This document shows positions 6,839-16,883 of a DNA stretch of 52,614 nucleotides, in pieces (positions within the stretch are counted from its first letter, which is position 1; each line of letters opens with the position of its first letter). A program made the translations under genes and the position numbers. A model generated the notes under the pieces. It made no database searches, was not told the DNA's origin, and saw nothing but the letters and a program-made list of their open reading frames with translations. Source of the stretch: an uncultured Lachnospiraceae bacterium (GTDB lineage: Bacteria; Bacillota; Clostridia; Lachnospirales; Lachnospiraceae). Location of the stretch: assembly GCA_900314255.1 (NCBI GenBank), contig OMUP01000093.1, positions 1 to 52,614 of the forward strand. Reading direction: 5' to 3'.

Positions 6839-9301
6839 TTACGATTTTTCTTCCTCTCTGCCGCTTCGTGTGCGGACGCCTCCCGCACCCGCCTCAGCGC
6901 TTTCCTTCAGTTTTTTCAGATCTTCCTGCTCCTTCAGCTCGATCTGCCGGATCTGCCCGGCGGCTTTTTCGGCCGCCCGCGCCGTCTCCTCAGCCCGCTT
7001 TTCTGCCTCCGCGGCAGCCGCCTTGGCCTGTTTCAGGGCGTTTTCAGCCTCGATCCGGGTCTGCTTCTCCCGCTCTCTTGCCTGTTCAGCCGCTTCTTCA
7101 GCCTGTTTCTGGCGTTCTCTGGCCGTTTCTGCTTCCTGGAGCGCCTGCTTTCTGGCCTTGTCAGCCTCAGCGCGGATCCGGAAATTCTCCAGTTCAAACT
7201 GCGTGTACGGAATAAACTCAAAGACCGTGCAGGAAAGTCCCGGAAGTGTGACCGACAGCGAATAATCCGAACCTCCGAAAGCATCAAAACCGGTGTCGTA
7301 CGTCTGCTCTGTCTGCTCTGCCTTTCCGCCGTATTGTACCCCGGCCGTCGAGAGAACCACCCGGAAATGGCCGCAGCGTCCGATTCCGAAGCGGTAATGA
7401 TCTCTCTGTACCGGTGTGAAGTTGCAGGCAGCAAGCAGTGTCCGGCCGCGCTTGTCTCTTCTCTCATAGATCAGAACCGTCTGATCCCCGTCATCTGCCT
7501 GTACCCATGAAAATCCCTTTTCATCCTGGTCAAGTTCGTGCAGCGCCGGCGTGTCACGGTACAGCTTTACAAAATCAGCCGTCAGCTTCTGCCATCCTTC
7601 ATCGCCGGCAAGCTCCGGGAAATACGGCAGACACTTGATGCCGGGCATCGTCATGAAGAATCCGAACAGCGCACGCAGATCGGCACTGCGCTCCTCCTCG
7701 TCCTTCTCCGGGAACGCAGCAAGCGGCTGACCGCCTCCCGTCCCGAAGGACGGGAACGGAAGCTCGAAGTCTTCCATGTAATGATACAGCATCGTCTCAG
7801 ACAGACGGTCGTATTTGCCCTTGCGGAACAGCGGATCGGTCGTTGCAAAGTCCTGCAGAATTCCGGTGAAATCCCGGTTTTCCTTGTAGTCAAATCCAAG
7901 AGACTCCTCCGTCTTTCCCGTAGAAGACCGCCAGGCGCTCGTGTCGTCATCCAGCGTGACGAATCCCTTTATCTCGTGCAGCCGCTTATTGAGTTCCTTC
8001 AGGAATGCAGCCGCATTCATGTTCTCATTGCCGCCGTACAGATTCGGCTGCCACTCGCCCGGCGCCTTGCCGTAATCCAGATACAGCATGGACGCCACAT
8101 CGCCGAAGCGCAGGCCGTCCAGATGAAATTCCTGTGCCAGATACAGCGCCGCATTCTTTAAGAATGAGCAGACCTGCGGCCGGCTGTAGTCAAATGTGAA
8201 CAACGGAACGCCCGGATAGTCGTCGAGGCGCGTACGGACTGTCTCAAAAAGCGGCGACCCGTTGAAGCTGACAAGGCCTTCCGCGTCATCCGGAATGAAA
8301 GCTGCCGGGAAACCGGCGATCACGCCGATGCCCGCCGCATGGAACGCGTCTACCATCTCCTTCAGCTGCCTGTCATCGCCCCACCCCGGGTTCACGGCAA
8401 ACCAGGAAATGCAGCCGACGCCGTCTCTTGAGCGCTGTGTAAGCGGCGGGAACTGCACGTAGCTGTACCCGGCTTCTTTCACTCTGCCCACAAACGTTTT
8501 CGTGATCGTCTCAAACGCCGGCTTCTCAAAATCATCCGGGTTGACGCTGAGAATGGCCGCCGGCTTTCCCTCGCCGAAGAGCTTCTCCCGTTTCGCGGAA
8601 AATGCCGGAACCTTCCAGCTGTAGGAAGAAGGCTTCCCGACAATCGACAGCGGGTCCGGAAGTCCGGCGCTCTCCCGCGCGAACGGATCTGCCTTGCGGA
8701 TCCGCCTTCCGCCGCGCATGGAAATATCATATCCGTACTTCTCACCGGCCTTTACACCCGGGATAAACAGCGCGAAAACGTCCGTCTCCCCCAGCCGCTC
8801 CATCTGGCTGATCCGCCTGTCAAAGTGGTTGAAATCGCCGACGACGCTCACGCCGATGGCGCCCGGAGCCCACACGGCAAATGTGACACCCCTGTGCCCG
8901 CCAATGACACTCACGCGGTTTCCGAGAATCTCCCACATGTTTTCACAGTTCCCGGCCGCCAGACTGCCGAGCTGCCCGTTGGTGATTTTCGGAGCGTACG
9001 CATACGGGTCTTCATATTCCGTCTGCTTTCCGTTTCGGTCCTCCCGGATCAGCGCATAAGCTGCTTCCTTCTTTCCCGGCAGCAGCGCCGCAAACCATCC
9101 GGATTCATCGGTCTTTTCCATGCCGATGACTTTCCCGTCCGTGCGGACACTCATGCTCACCGCGTCCGGCCGGAAAGCCTGAATCAGATATCCGCTGCGC
9201 GTCAGATGTCCGCCCAGCAGCTTCTCCGGATTCCTGCACTCTGCATATTCAACAGCCTCAATTTCCGGCCAGTTCATCAGTTCATAGAGTTTTCTGTCCA
9301 T
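6839..9301 (-). CDS. Branching-enzyme-like GH13 pseudoenzyme with C-terminal coiled coil
   Basis: An 820-residue protein. Residues about 138-230 resemble a CBM48 domain (VTFAVWAPGAIGVSVVGDFNHFD) and about 250-590 the GH13 barrel of glycogen branching enzyme GlgB; GLVSFNGSPLFE, DGLRFGDVASMLYLDYGK and the WQPNLYGGNEN stretch align well. The catalytic positions are altered: region I Asp is Gly330, region II nucleophile Asp is Gly400 (RFGDVA against RVDAVA), region III Glu is Asp452, region IV His-Asp is Ser518-Phe519. An amylase-like beta domain follows (about 600-700), then about 100 residues of Ala/Glu/Lys coiled coil (703-803). It is probably a glycan-binding or scaffold protein rather than an enzyme. 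AAGGAG precedes the ATG. It is cotranscribed with mscS. Confidence 0.8.
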   Translation of the reverse strand: MDRKLYELMNWPEIEAVEYAECRNPEKLLGGHLTRSGYLIQAFRPDAVSMSVRTDGKVIGMEKTDESGWFAALLPGKKEAAYALIREDRNGKQTEYEDPYAYAPKITNGQLGSLAAGNCENMWEILGNRVSVIGGHRGVTFAVWAPGAIGVSVVGDFNHFDRRISQMERLGETDVFALFIPGVKAGEKYGYDISMRGGRRIRKADPFARESAGLPDPLSIVGKPSSYSWKVPAFSAKREKLFGEGKPAAILSVNPDDFEKPAFETITKTFVGRVKEAGYSYVQFPPLTQRSRDGVGCISWFAVNPGWGDDRQLKEMVDAFHAAGIGVIAGFPAAFIPDDAEGLVSFNGSPLFETVRTRLDDYPGVPLFTFDYSRPQVCSFLKNAALYLAQEFHLDGLRFGDVASMLYLDYGKAPGEWQPNLYGGNENMNAAAFLKELNKRLHEIKGFVTLDDDTSAWRSSTGKTEESLGFDYKENRDFTGILQDFATTDPLFRKGKYDRLSETMLYHYMEDFELPFPSFGTGGGQPLAAFPEKDEEERSADLRALFGFFMTMPGIKCLPYFPELAGDEGWQKLTADFVKLYRDTPALHELDQDEKGFSWVQADDGDQTVLIYERRDKRGRTLLAACNFTPVQRDHYRFGIGRCGHFRVVLSTAGVQYGGKAEQTEQTYDTGFDAFGGSDYSLSVTLPGLSCTVFEFIPYTQFELENFRIRAEADKARKQALQEAETARERQKQAEEAAEQAREREKQTRIEAENALKQAKAAAAEAEKRAEETARAAEKAAGQIRQIELKEQEDLKKLKESAEAGAGGVRTRSGREEEKS

Positions 9302-9345
9302 GGAACTCCTTTCCGTCTGGCATCAGCCGCCGCTTCTGCGCGCGG

Positions 9346-9366
9346 CACAGGTTATCCGAACCTGTG
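9346..9366. repeat. 8-bp inverted repeat over the esterase stop codon
   Basis: CACAGGTT and AACCTGTG flank ATCCG as a perfect hairpin. It overlaps the last codons of the esterase gene and has no T run, so it may be a weak terminator or chance. Confidence 0.4.
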
Positions 9367-10203
9367 ATTTACCCATTCTGCAAACAGCTCCGGCCAGACA
9401 GCCACCTGTTCATCCGTCATGCTGCCCGTCCGGTCATTGGTTTCCTCCGTCGCGAGCGCCATACCGTGGCATCCGTGCGGGAAAATGTGAAGCTCACACG
9501 AAACGCCTGCTTTTCGCAGCGCCTGCGCAAAGAGAAGCGAATTCTCGACCGGTACGGCCTGATCTTCCCACGTATGCCACAGGAAAGCCGGAGGCGTGGT
9601 ACTGTCCACCCTTGTCTCCAGAGAGACGCTTCCGACACGCTCTTCATACCGGTCTCCCAGCAGCCTTTCAAAGGATCTTCTGTGGGCGTACTGTCCGGAC
9701 GTGATCACCGGATATCCGAGCATCAGACCGTCCGGGCGCAGCTTTTCACACCCGCACTTCAGGCAGTCCCGGCTGAAGGAAGAGAGCTCCGGCTTGTCAT
9801 ACAATGTGCCCAGCGACGCCGCCACATGCGCACCGGCCGAAAAACCGGCCGCGACAATGCGGTCTGCGCCGATGTCCAGTTCCGCCGCATGATCCCGCAG
9901 CCAGGCAGTCGTCCAGGCAATCTCATACAAGGCACACGGAAACGTGTCGGGCGCCAGGCTGTAGTGCAGAACAACTGCATTGAACCCCCGCTTCATCATC
10001 TCCAGTGCCACCGGCTCGCCTTCCCGCGGAGAAAGATGCTCATAACCGCCGCCCGGGCAGATCAGAATGCACGGGCGGTTGAACGGCTTGTGAATTTCCG
10101 GATTCATGGCGTGCACATAGGTCACGAAATACGCCTTTGTGCCGGTGTGCCGGATTCCAAGAGCCTCATAGTCGATGTCGATTTCCACTTTCCGATATAT
10201 CAA
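9352..10203 (-). CDS. Alpha/beta hydrolase, acetyl-esterase-like
   Basis: A 283-residue alpha/beta hydrolase of the BD-FAE/esterase-lipase type. The oxyanion segment is CPGGGYEHLSPREGEPVA, the nucleophile elbow GFSAGAHVA (Ser), the acid is probably the Asp in HTWEDQAVPVENS, and the His lies in HGCHGMALA. Such enzymes deacetylate xylan or other acylated sugars and act in the cytoplasm; no signal peptide is visible. I chose TTG at 10203: AGGAGG stands 8 bases upstream, whereas the GTG at 10212 overlaps that site. The next gene downstream is the branching-enzyme-like protein. Confidence 0.85.
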   Translation of the reverse strand: MIYRKVEIDIDYEALGIRHTGTKAYFVTYVHAMNPEIHKPFNRPCILICPGGGYEHLSPREGEPVALEMMKRGFNAVVLHYSLAPDTFPCALYEIAWTTAWLRDHAAELDIGADRIVAAGFSAGAHVAASLGTLYDKPELSSFSRDCLKCGCEKLRPDGLMLGYPVITSGQYAHRRSFERLLGDRYEERVGSVSLETRVDSTTPPAFLWHTWEDQAVPVENSLLFAQALRKAGVSCELHIFPHGCHGMALATEETNDRTGSMTDEQVAVWPELFAEWVNHRFG

Positions 10204-10232
10204 GGAATACACCTCCTGTGATGAATAAATAG

Positions 10233-10238
10233 ATTATA
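10233..10238 (-). promoter_or_regulatory. Probable -10 element for the esterase gene
   Basis: A perfect TATAAT on the minus strand lies about 30 bases before the TTG start, between the hppA stop and the esterase. No good -35 is seen inside the end of hppA, so this promoter is only moderately supported. Confidence 0.4.
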
Positions 10239-10244
10239 TCACAA

Positions 10245-12329
<2,085 letters not shown>

Positions 12330-12363
12330 AACTGCTACCTCCTATTAAATTTTTATTAAGTCC

Positions 12364-12392
12364 ATTATAGTTTACTTTGTCTTCTTTGTCAC
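12364..12392 (-). promoter_or_regulatory. Promoter of hppA
   Basis: Minus strand -35 GTGACA (12387-12392), 17-base spacer, -10 TATAAT (12364-12369), about 35 bases before the hppA ATG. Confidence 0.75.
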
Positions 12393-12428
12393 GCGCACAG
12401 AGGTTCCCGGCATTTTCCAGGGAATGAC

Positions 12429-12473
12429 AAAAGCAGCAGAACTTTCCGGTATTACCGGGCACTCTGCTGCTTT
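12429..12473 (-). terminator. Terminator after the dctM-hisC remnant
   Basis: Minus-strand stem AAAGCAGCAGA / TCTGCTGCTTT (11 bp) with an inner CCGG/CCGG hairpin, followed by TTTTG. It was presumably the terminator of the original hisC gene. Confidence 0.8.
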
Positions 12474-12491
12474 CCTGTATTTTTGAAAATC

Positions 12492-13124
12492 TTATATTTC
12501 TTTCCCGAGAATCCGCCCCAGCTCGCCGAGCACAATCCTGTTTTCCTCCGGTGTTCCGATTGAAATGCGCAGCATCGTTGGGAATCCGTAATCGTATCCT
12601 GACCGGATGAGGATTCCTTTTTTCTCCAATGCTTCAACGACGGCCTTGCTGTCCGTCAGGATATCAAAGAACATGAAATTGGCGTTGGAGCGCACATACG
12701 GAAGGTCCCATTTTTCAAGAGTTTTATTTTCTCCTTTGATCCCGTGCTTTCTGCAGCACAGATAATTCACAACCATGAGCAGCGCGCCGACCAGGATGGC
12801 CGGAACCACGCCGAAAAACATGCAGGCAAGGATTGTGACCGCCCCGAGGGATCCCGTCACATTGCCGATGCAGTTATTGGCCGCATTGACCAGCCGGCGG
12901 GATATGCCGCCCCGGTCCATGATGTTGCCGCAGATCATGAAAAATGGTATTGCGATCATCGTGGAGGAAGCCACGCCGGTGTAGAAGTTCTGTGAAAGAA
13001 AGGAAGCGGAGGTGACAGGGTCCACCAGAAGGAGGATGAAGCAGGGAAAAATCAGGGCGATGCCGATGGGAACGCCAAGTGCAAAGAAAAACGCCATTAG
13101 CCCGAATAAAAAGACCAGTTCCAT
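12492..13124 (-). pseudogene. Chimeric remnant: TRAP transporter large permease (dctM) 5' part fused in frame to hisC 3' end
   Basis: The 210-codon frame is open but is not a normal protein. Codons 1 to about 103 match the N-terminus of DctM (MELVFLFGLMAFFFALGVPIG through ILACMFFG). It then jumps to VVPAILVGALLMVVNYLCC, which lies some 60 residues later in normal DctM, so an internal in-frame deletion has occurred. From about codon 130 it becomes the C-terminus of histidinol-phosphate aminotransferase (LPYVRSNANFMFFD, IRSGYDYGFPTMLRISIGTPEEN). The junction is near 12738. Normal DctM is about 425 residues and HisC about 350. The product can be neither a working permease nor a complete aminotransferase. 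GAGGAG precedes the ATG. Confidence 0.85.
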
Positions 13125-13129
13125 ACTGT

Positions 13130-13693
13130 TTACTCCTCTCTGCCGGACTGCTTGTCACGGTATTCTTTCTCAAGAGCATCCAGATCAATCGACGGCTTCG
13201 AAGTGCCGAGATTGCTCTCATCTTCGTGAATCAGCCGGATGGTATCCAGAACGAGTTTGATGCAGGTGATCACCATGGCCACCGGAATCAGCCAGTAACT
13301 GACTGCCTTGGGGATTCTGAGGATCGGTGTCCTTGCCGCTCCGAGAGACCGGATCAGCTGAAGCATCGGAAAGATCAGATAAACGCAGACGACCATGAAA
13401 ATCACATTGTCTGTGATAAGCATTCCTTTTCTGACTTTAAACGGTACTGCATTTAACAGGGCGCTGACTCGCAGGTGCTTCCGGTGTGTGACGGCGCTTG
13501 ATATCCCGAAATAGGTCATCCACACGAACAGGATGACCGAGAGCTCCTCTGTCCATGTGAAAGAATGTCCCAGGACATACCGTGTCACCACCTGGAGAAA
13601 CAGAAGGACCATGATGACGACAAATAAAATTCCGCTGGCCTTCTGATCCAGATCCAGAAGAAAATTCCATACTTTTTTCTTTTTGCTTTCCAT
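13130..13693 (-). CDS. dctQ: TRAP transporter small permease (DctQ)
   Basis: A DctQ family protein of 187 residues counted from the ATG at 13693, with four membrane helices: SGILFVVIMVLLFLQVVTRYVL, LSVILFVWMTYFGISSAV, VIFMVVCVYLIFPMLQLI and YWLIPVAMVITCIKLVL. Normally it joins DctM to form the membrane part of a TRAP transporter for organic acids or sugar acids. The frame is open and looks intact. The start is uncertain: a GTG at 13765 overlaps the dctP stop (GTGA) and would add 24 residues. Because both dctP and dctM are broken, this gene is probably a non-functional survivor. Confidence 0.8.
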   Translation of the reverse strand: MESKKKKVWNFLLDLDQKASGILFVVIMVLLFLQVVTRYVLGHSFTWTEELSVILFVWMTYFGISSAVTHRKHLRVSALLNAVPFKVRKGMLITDNVIFMVVCVYLIFPMLQLIRSLGAARTPILRIPKAVSYWLIPVAMVITCIKLVLDTIRLIHEDESNLGTSKPSIDLDALEKEYRDKQSGREE

Positions 13694-13761
13694 ACGAGCT
13701 GCGCCTCTTTTTTGTAAGGAACATTCCTGCAGGCTGTTTCTTTTCATGCCTGCCGCCTGTG

Positions 13762-14506
13762 TCACTGTTCAATTCCCAAAGTATCCAGCAGCTTCTGATA
13801 CCGCTCCTGGCCCATCTCGGATTCCGCTTTCTCCCACACAGGCTTCACGGCATCCCTGAACCCGGCCATTTCCTCATCTGTCGGCTGATACACTTCCTTA
13901 GCTCCTTCGCTGAGAAGCCTTTCGGAATATGTCTCATCTTCCTGCTCCGCTGCCTCTTGGGAAGCTGAACTGATCTGTTGACCGTGACATTGCGGAAGCC
14001 GATGGAGATAAAGGCCAGCGGCTGAATTCCCGGAACATCCTGCTGGAGTTTTTCCTTCATGGACTCTCCGATGTCACTTGTCAGAACTTTCTGGACTGCA
14101 TCGTAGTCCTCATACAGATACGGAACGTTCAGTTCCGCAAATGCATCAGTATAGCTTGCCCAGTTTCCTGTGACAAAATGTGCCACATCAAAGGCACCAG
14201 TCTGAATGCCGTTGACAATCGCATCGGTACCGGTTGCCAGCTGTCCGTCCGGGTAAAGCTGAATTTCAATGGAACCGCCTGACTCTTCCTCGACGGTATC
14301 GATTCAGGTCATCAGGCCCTGCGCCATTCCGGACTGTCTCGCATCCAGTGCGTTCTGGGATACGACCGACGCAAGGCGGAGTGTGACTTTCTGTTCCCCC
14401 GAAGAAGACGCGCTCCCGCCGGACTGTGCTGTGGTCCCGGACCCGCAGGCAGCAAGCGATGTGCTCAGCGCTGTGAGAGCCACAACGGATGTCAATAAAA
14501 AGCAAT
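13762..14506 (-). pseudogene. TRAP transporter solute-binding protein (dctP), broken
   Basis: Pieces of a DctP lipoprotein lie in order. First is a signal segment SVVALTALSTSLAACGSG with lipobox LAAC (about 14440-14495), with no ATG or GTG in frame; only a TTG at 14495. The mature part LRLASVVSQNALDARQSGMAQGLMT meets a TGA at 14306-14304 and continues in the same frame IDTVEEESGGSIEIQLYPDG and VPYLYEDYDAVQKVL to GFRNVT near 13983. There the frame breaks, and the C-terminus resumes in another frame (ASQEAAEQEDETYSERLLSE ... YQKLLDTLGIEQ, stop 13764-13762). Roughly 80-100 residues are missing at the break. So the gene has a lost start, a nonsense codon and a frame-changing internal deletion. 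Confidence 0.88.
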
Positions 14507-14554
14507 AAAAAAAAGACCGCTGCAGCGGCTTCGAAAATGCCGCATACAGCAGTC
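14507..14554 (-). terminator. Terminator of serC-serA
   Basis: Minus-strand arms GACTGCTGTATGCGGC and GCCGCTGCAGCGGTC pair with one bulge and one G-U, loop ATTTTCGAA, followed by eight T. The dctP remnant begins directly after the T run. Confidence 0.92.
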
Positions 14555-14580
14555 TGAATCGTTTTTAAATTAGCAGTGTC

Positions 14581-15744
14581 TTATTTGATCACGCGCACGC
14601 GGATGATGTCCTTGCTGGCCTTGATTTTTTCGATGACATCCTGCGGCACGGCAGAGTCAAGATCAAGCAATGTGTAGGCGTATGCACCCTTGCTCTGGTT
14701 GGACATGTTGGCGATATTGCAGCCTGCGTCGCCGAATGCGTCCGTGATCCGGCTGATCATGGACGGAACGTTGCGGTGCAGAACCGCCACGCGGGATGCC
14801 GTGTGGCACACGCCCATCGTGCAGGACGGGAAGTTCACCGAGTGAACGATATTGCCGTTCTCAACGTAGTCGCGCAGCTCTCTCACCGCCATCTTCGCGC
14901 AGTTTTCCTCGGCTTCCTCGGTCGAGGCACCCAGATGCGGGAAGGTGATCGTATGCTCGAGGCCGGTGATGCCCGGTGTCGCAAAGTCCGTGATGTAATG
15001 CGCGACTCTCCCGGTCTTCACGGCGTCAATCAGAGCCGGCTCATCCACCAGCGTGTCTCTGGCGCAGTTGATGAGGACAACGCCCTCCTTCATCTGATCA
15101 AAAGCCGTGCGGCCGATCATGCCTTTCGTGGAATCCATCGCCGGCACGTGAATTGTGATGTAGTCGCACTGGCGGTAAATTTCATTCACATCTTCGATGT
15201 GCTCGACCTTGCTGGAGAGATTCCAGGCGGCATTTACGGAAAGATACGGGTCGTAGCCGAGTACTTCCATGCCGAGCGCCACAGCCGCATTGCAGACCAG
15301 CTGGCCGATGGCGCCAAGGCCGATGACGCCCAGCTTTTTGCCCATGATCTCGCGGCCGGCGAACGCCTTCTTGGCCTTCTCCGCGTCTTTGGCGATATTG
15401 GCGTCTTCCTTGTTGTCCTCAACCCACTTCATGGCGTCCACGTAATCGCGGGAACCCAGAAGCATGGCTGCGATGACTTCCTCTTTTACGGCGTTGGCGT
15501 TGGCGCCCGGGGTGTTGAACACGACGATACCGGCTTCGGCACATTTGTCAAGGGGAATGTTGTTGACACCCGCTCCGGCGCGGCCGATCGCGAGCAGCTT
15601 GTCCGGCAGCTCCATGTCATGCATCTTGGCGGAACGCACGAGGACCAGATCCGCATCGGCAAGCTCCGCCTTGGTGTTGTACGCACTAGTAAAGAGAGCG
15701 AGGCCTTTTTCTGAAATATTATTCAGGCAGGCTACATTAATCAT
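14581..15744 (-). CDS. serA: D-3-phosphoglycerate dehydrogenase with ACT domain
   Basis: A 387-residue D-2-hydroxyacid dehydrogenase. It oxidises 3-phosphoglycerate to 3-phosphohydroxypyruvate, the first step of serine synthesis. The NAD-binding motif LGVIGLGAIGQ is at about 138-148; the catalytic Arg lies in INCARDTLVDE, and the Glu/His pair is near TFPHLGASTEEAEEN. A C-terminal ACT domain (about 318-387, AVLHRNVPSMISRITDAFG) suggests serine feedback. The ATG abuts serC (1-base overlap), so it is the second gene of serC-serA. Confidence 0.95.
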   Translation of the reverse strand: MINVACLNNISEKGLALFTSAYNTKAELADADLVLVRSAKMHDMELPDKLLAIGRAGAGVNNIPLDKCAEAGIVVFNTPGANANAVKEEVIAAMLLGSRDYVDAMKWVEDNKEDANIAKDAEKAKKAFAGREIMGKKLGVIGLGAIGQLVCNAAVALGMEVLGYDPYLSVNAAWNLSSKVEHIEDVNEIYRQCDYITIHVPAMDSTKGMIGRTAFDQMKEGVVLINCARDTLVDEPALIDAVKTGRVAHYITDFATPGITGLEHTITFPHLGASTEEAEENCAKMAVRELRDYVENGNIVHSVNFPSCTMGVCHTASRVAVLHRNVPSMISRITDAFGDAGCNIANMSNQSKGAYAYTLLDLDSAVPQDVIEKIKASKDIIRVRVIK

Positions 15745-16826
15745 TACGCATTCTCCTTCTCGAACTTGTCCATGAACTCAACGAGAGCCTTCACGCCCTC
15801 TTCCGGCATCGCGTTGTAGATCGACGCTCTCATCCCGCCGACGGTGCGGTGGCCCTTGACATTCACAAGTCCGTGTTCCGCTGCCTCAGCCACAAATTTT
15901 GCGTCCATCTCCTTGTCGCCCGTGACAAATGGCACATTCATAAGCGATCTGTACGGCGGCTGAACGGTCGGATGGAACAGTTTGCTCTGATCGAGGTAAT
16001 CGTAGAGAATGGCAGCCTTGTGCTCATTTCTCTCCTTCATGGCACCGAGGCCTCCCTGCTTCAGAAGCCACTTGAACACCAGGCCGCAGATATAGATGCC
16101 CCAGCAGTTCGGCGTGTTGTACAGAGAATCCTTGTCGTCCTGCGTCTTCCATTTCAGCATGGTCGGCGTCTCCGGGCACACATCGTCGCGGATCAGATCC
16201 TTGCGGATGACGTCGATCACAACACCGGCCGGGCCGACGTTCTTCTGTACGCCGCCGTAAACCACGCCGTACTTCGTCACATCGAGCGGCTCGGACAGGA
16301 ACATGGACGAAACATCTGAAACAAGTTCCCTACCCTTTGTATTCGGGAGCTCGGGATAGCGCGTGCCGTAGATCGTGTTGTTCTGGCAGATGTAGACATA
16401 GTCCATGTCATCTGTGATCGGCAGATCCGAGCAGTCCGGAATATATGTGTAATTCTTGTCCTTGCTGGAAGCCAGTTCGACGGCATTGCCGAAGCGGGCT
16501 GCTTCCTGTCTGGCCTTGTTGGCCCAGTTGCCGGTGTTGATATAGCCGGCCTTGCGGTTCTTGTAAAGGTTCAGCGGAACCGCTGCAAACTGCTGCGAAC
16601 CGCCGCCCTGCAGGAAAAGAACAGAATAGTTGTCCGGCACTCCGACAAGCTTTCTGAAATCAGCTTCTGCCTCTTTGATGATGTTGTCGAAGATCTTAGA
16701 TCGATGACTCATCTCCATGACTGACTGGCCTGAACCTTTGTAATCCAGCATGTCAGCCTGAGCTTCCTCAAGCACCTCAACCGGCAGCATCGCAGGACCT
16801 GCACTGAAGTTGTAAACCCGACCCAT
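15744..16826 (-). CDS. serC: Phosphoserine aminotransferase
   Basis: A 360-residue class V PLP aminotransferase that makes phosphoserine from 3-phosphohydroxypyruvate and glutamate. It opens MGRVYNFSAGPAMLP, typical of SerC; the PLP lysine lies in GVVYGGVQKNVGPAGV, and the C-terminus carries the SIYNAMPEEGVKALVEFM helix. I chose ATG at 16826, with GGAGG 8 bases upstream; an ATG at 16841 would add five residues and has no binding site. It is the first gene of the serine operon. Confidence 0.95.
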   Translation of the reverse strand: MGRVYNFSAGPAMLPVEVLEEAQADMLDYKGSGQSVMEMSHRSKIFDNIIKEAEADFRKLVGVPDNYSVLFLQGGGSQQFAAVPLNLYKNRKAGYINTGNWANKARQEAARFGNAVELASSKDKNYTYIPDCSDLPITDDMDYVYICQNNTIYGTRYPELPNTKGRELVSDVSSMFLSEPLDVTKYGVVYGGVQKNVGPAGVVIDVIRKDLIRDDVCPETPTMLKWKTQDDKDSLYNTPNCWGIYICGLVFKWLLKQGGLGAMKERNEHKAAILYDYLDQSKLFHPTVQPPYRSLMNVPFVTGDKEMDAKFVAEAAEHGLVNVKGHRTVGGMRASIYNAMPEEGVKALVEFMDKFEKENA

Positions 16827-16860
16827 AATCTGTTCCTCCATTTACAAGATGATTTTTTCT

Positions 16861-16866
16861 ATTATA
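16861..16866 (-). promoter_or_regulatory. -10 element of the serC-serA promoter
   Basis: TATAAT on the minus strand, 34 bases before the serC start and just past the ilvB stop. The -35 region is weak (GTTAAT at 16-base spacing). No terminator is visible after ilvB, so read-through into serC is possible. Confidence 0.5.
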
Positions 16867-16883
16867 GCGCAATCAAAAGAGAA

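Noticed and set aside
14304-14306. In-frame TGA in dctP as a possible selenocysteine or Trp recoding
   Set aside because: Other genes here use TGA as stop (trmR, ruvX operon, lepA region). DctP proteins are not selenoproteins, and the same gene also has a deletion and no start, so decay is the simpler reading.
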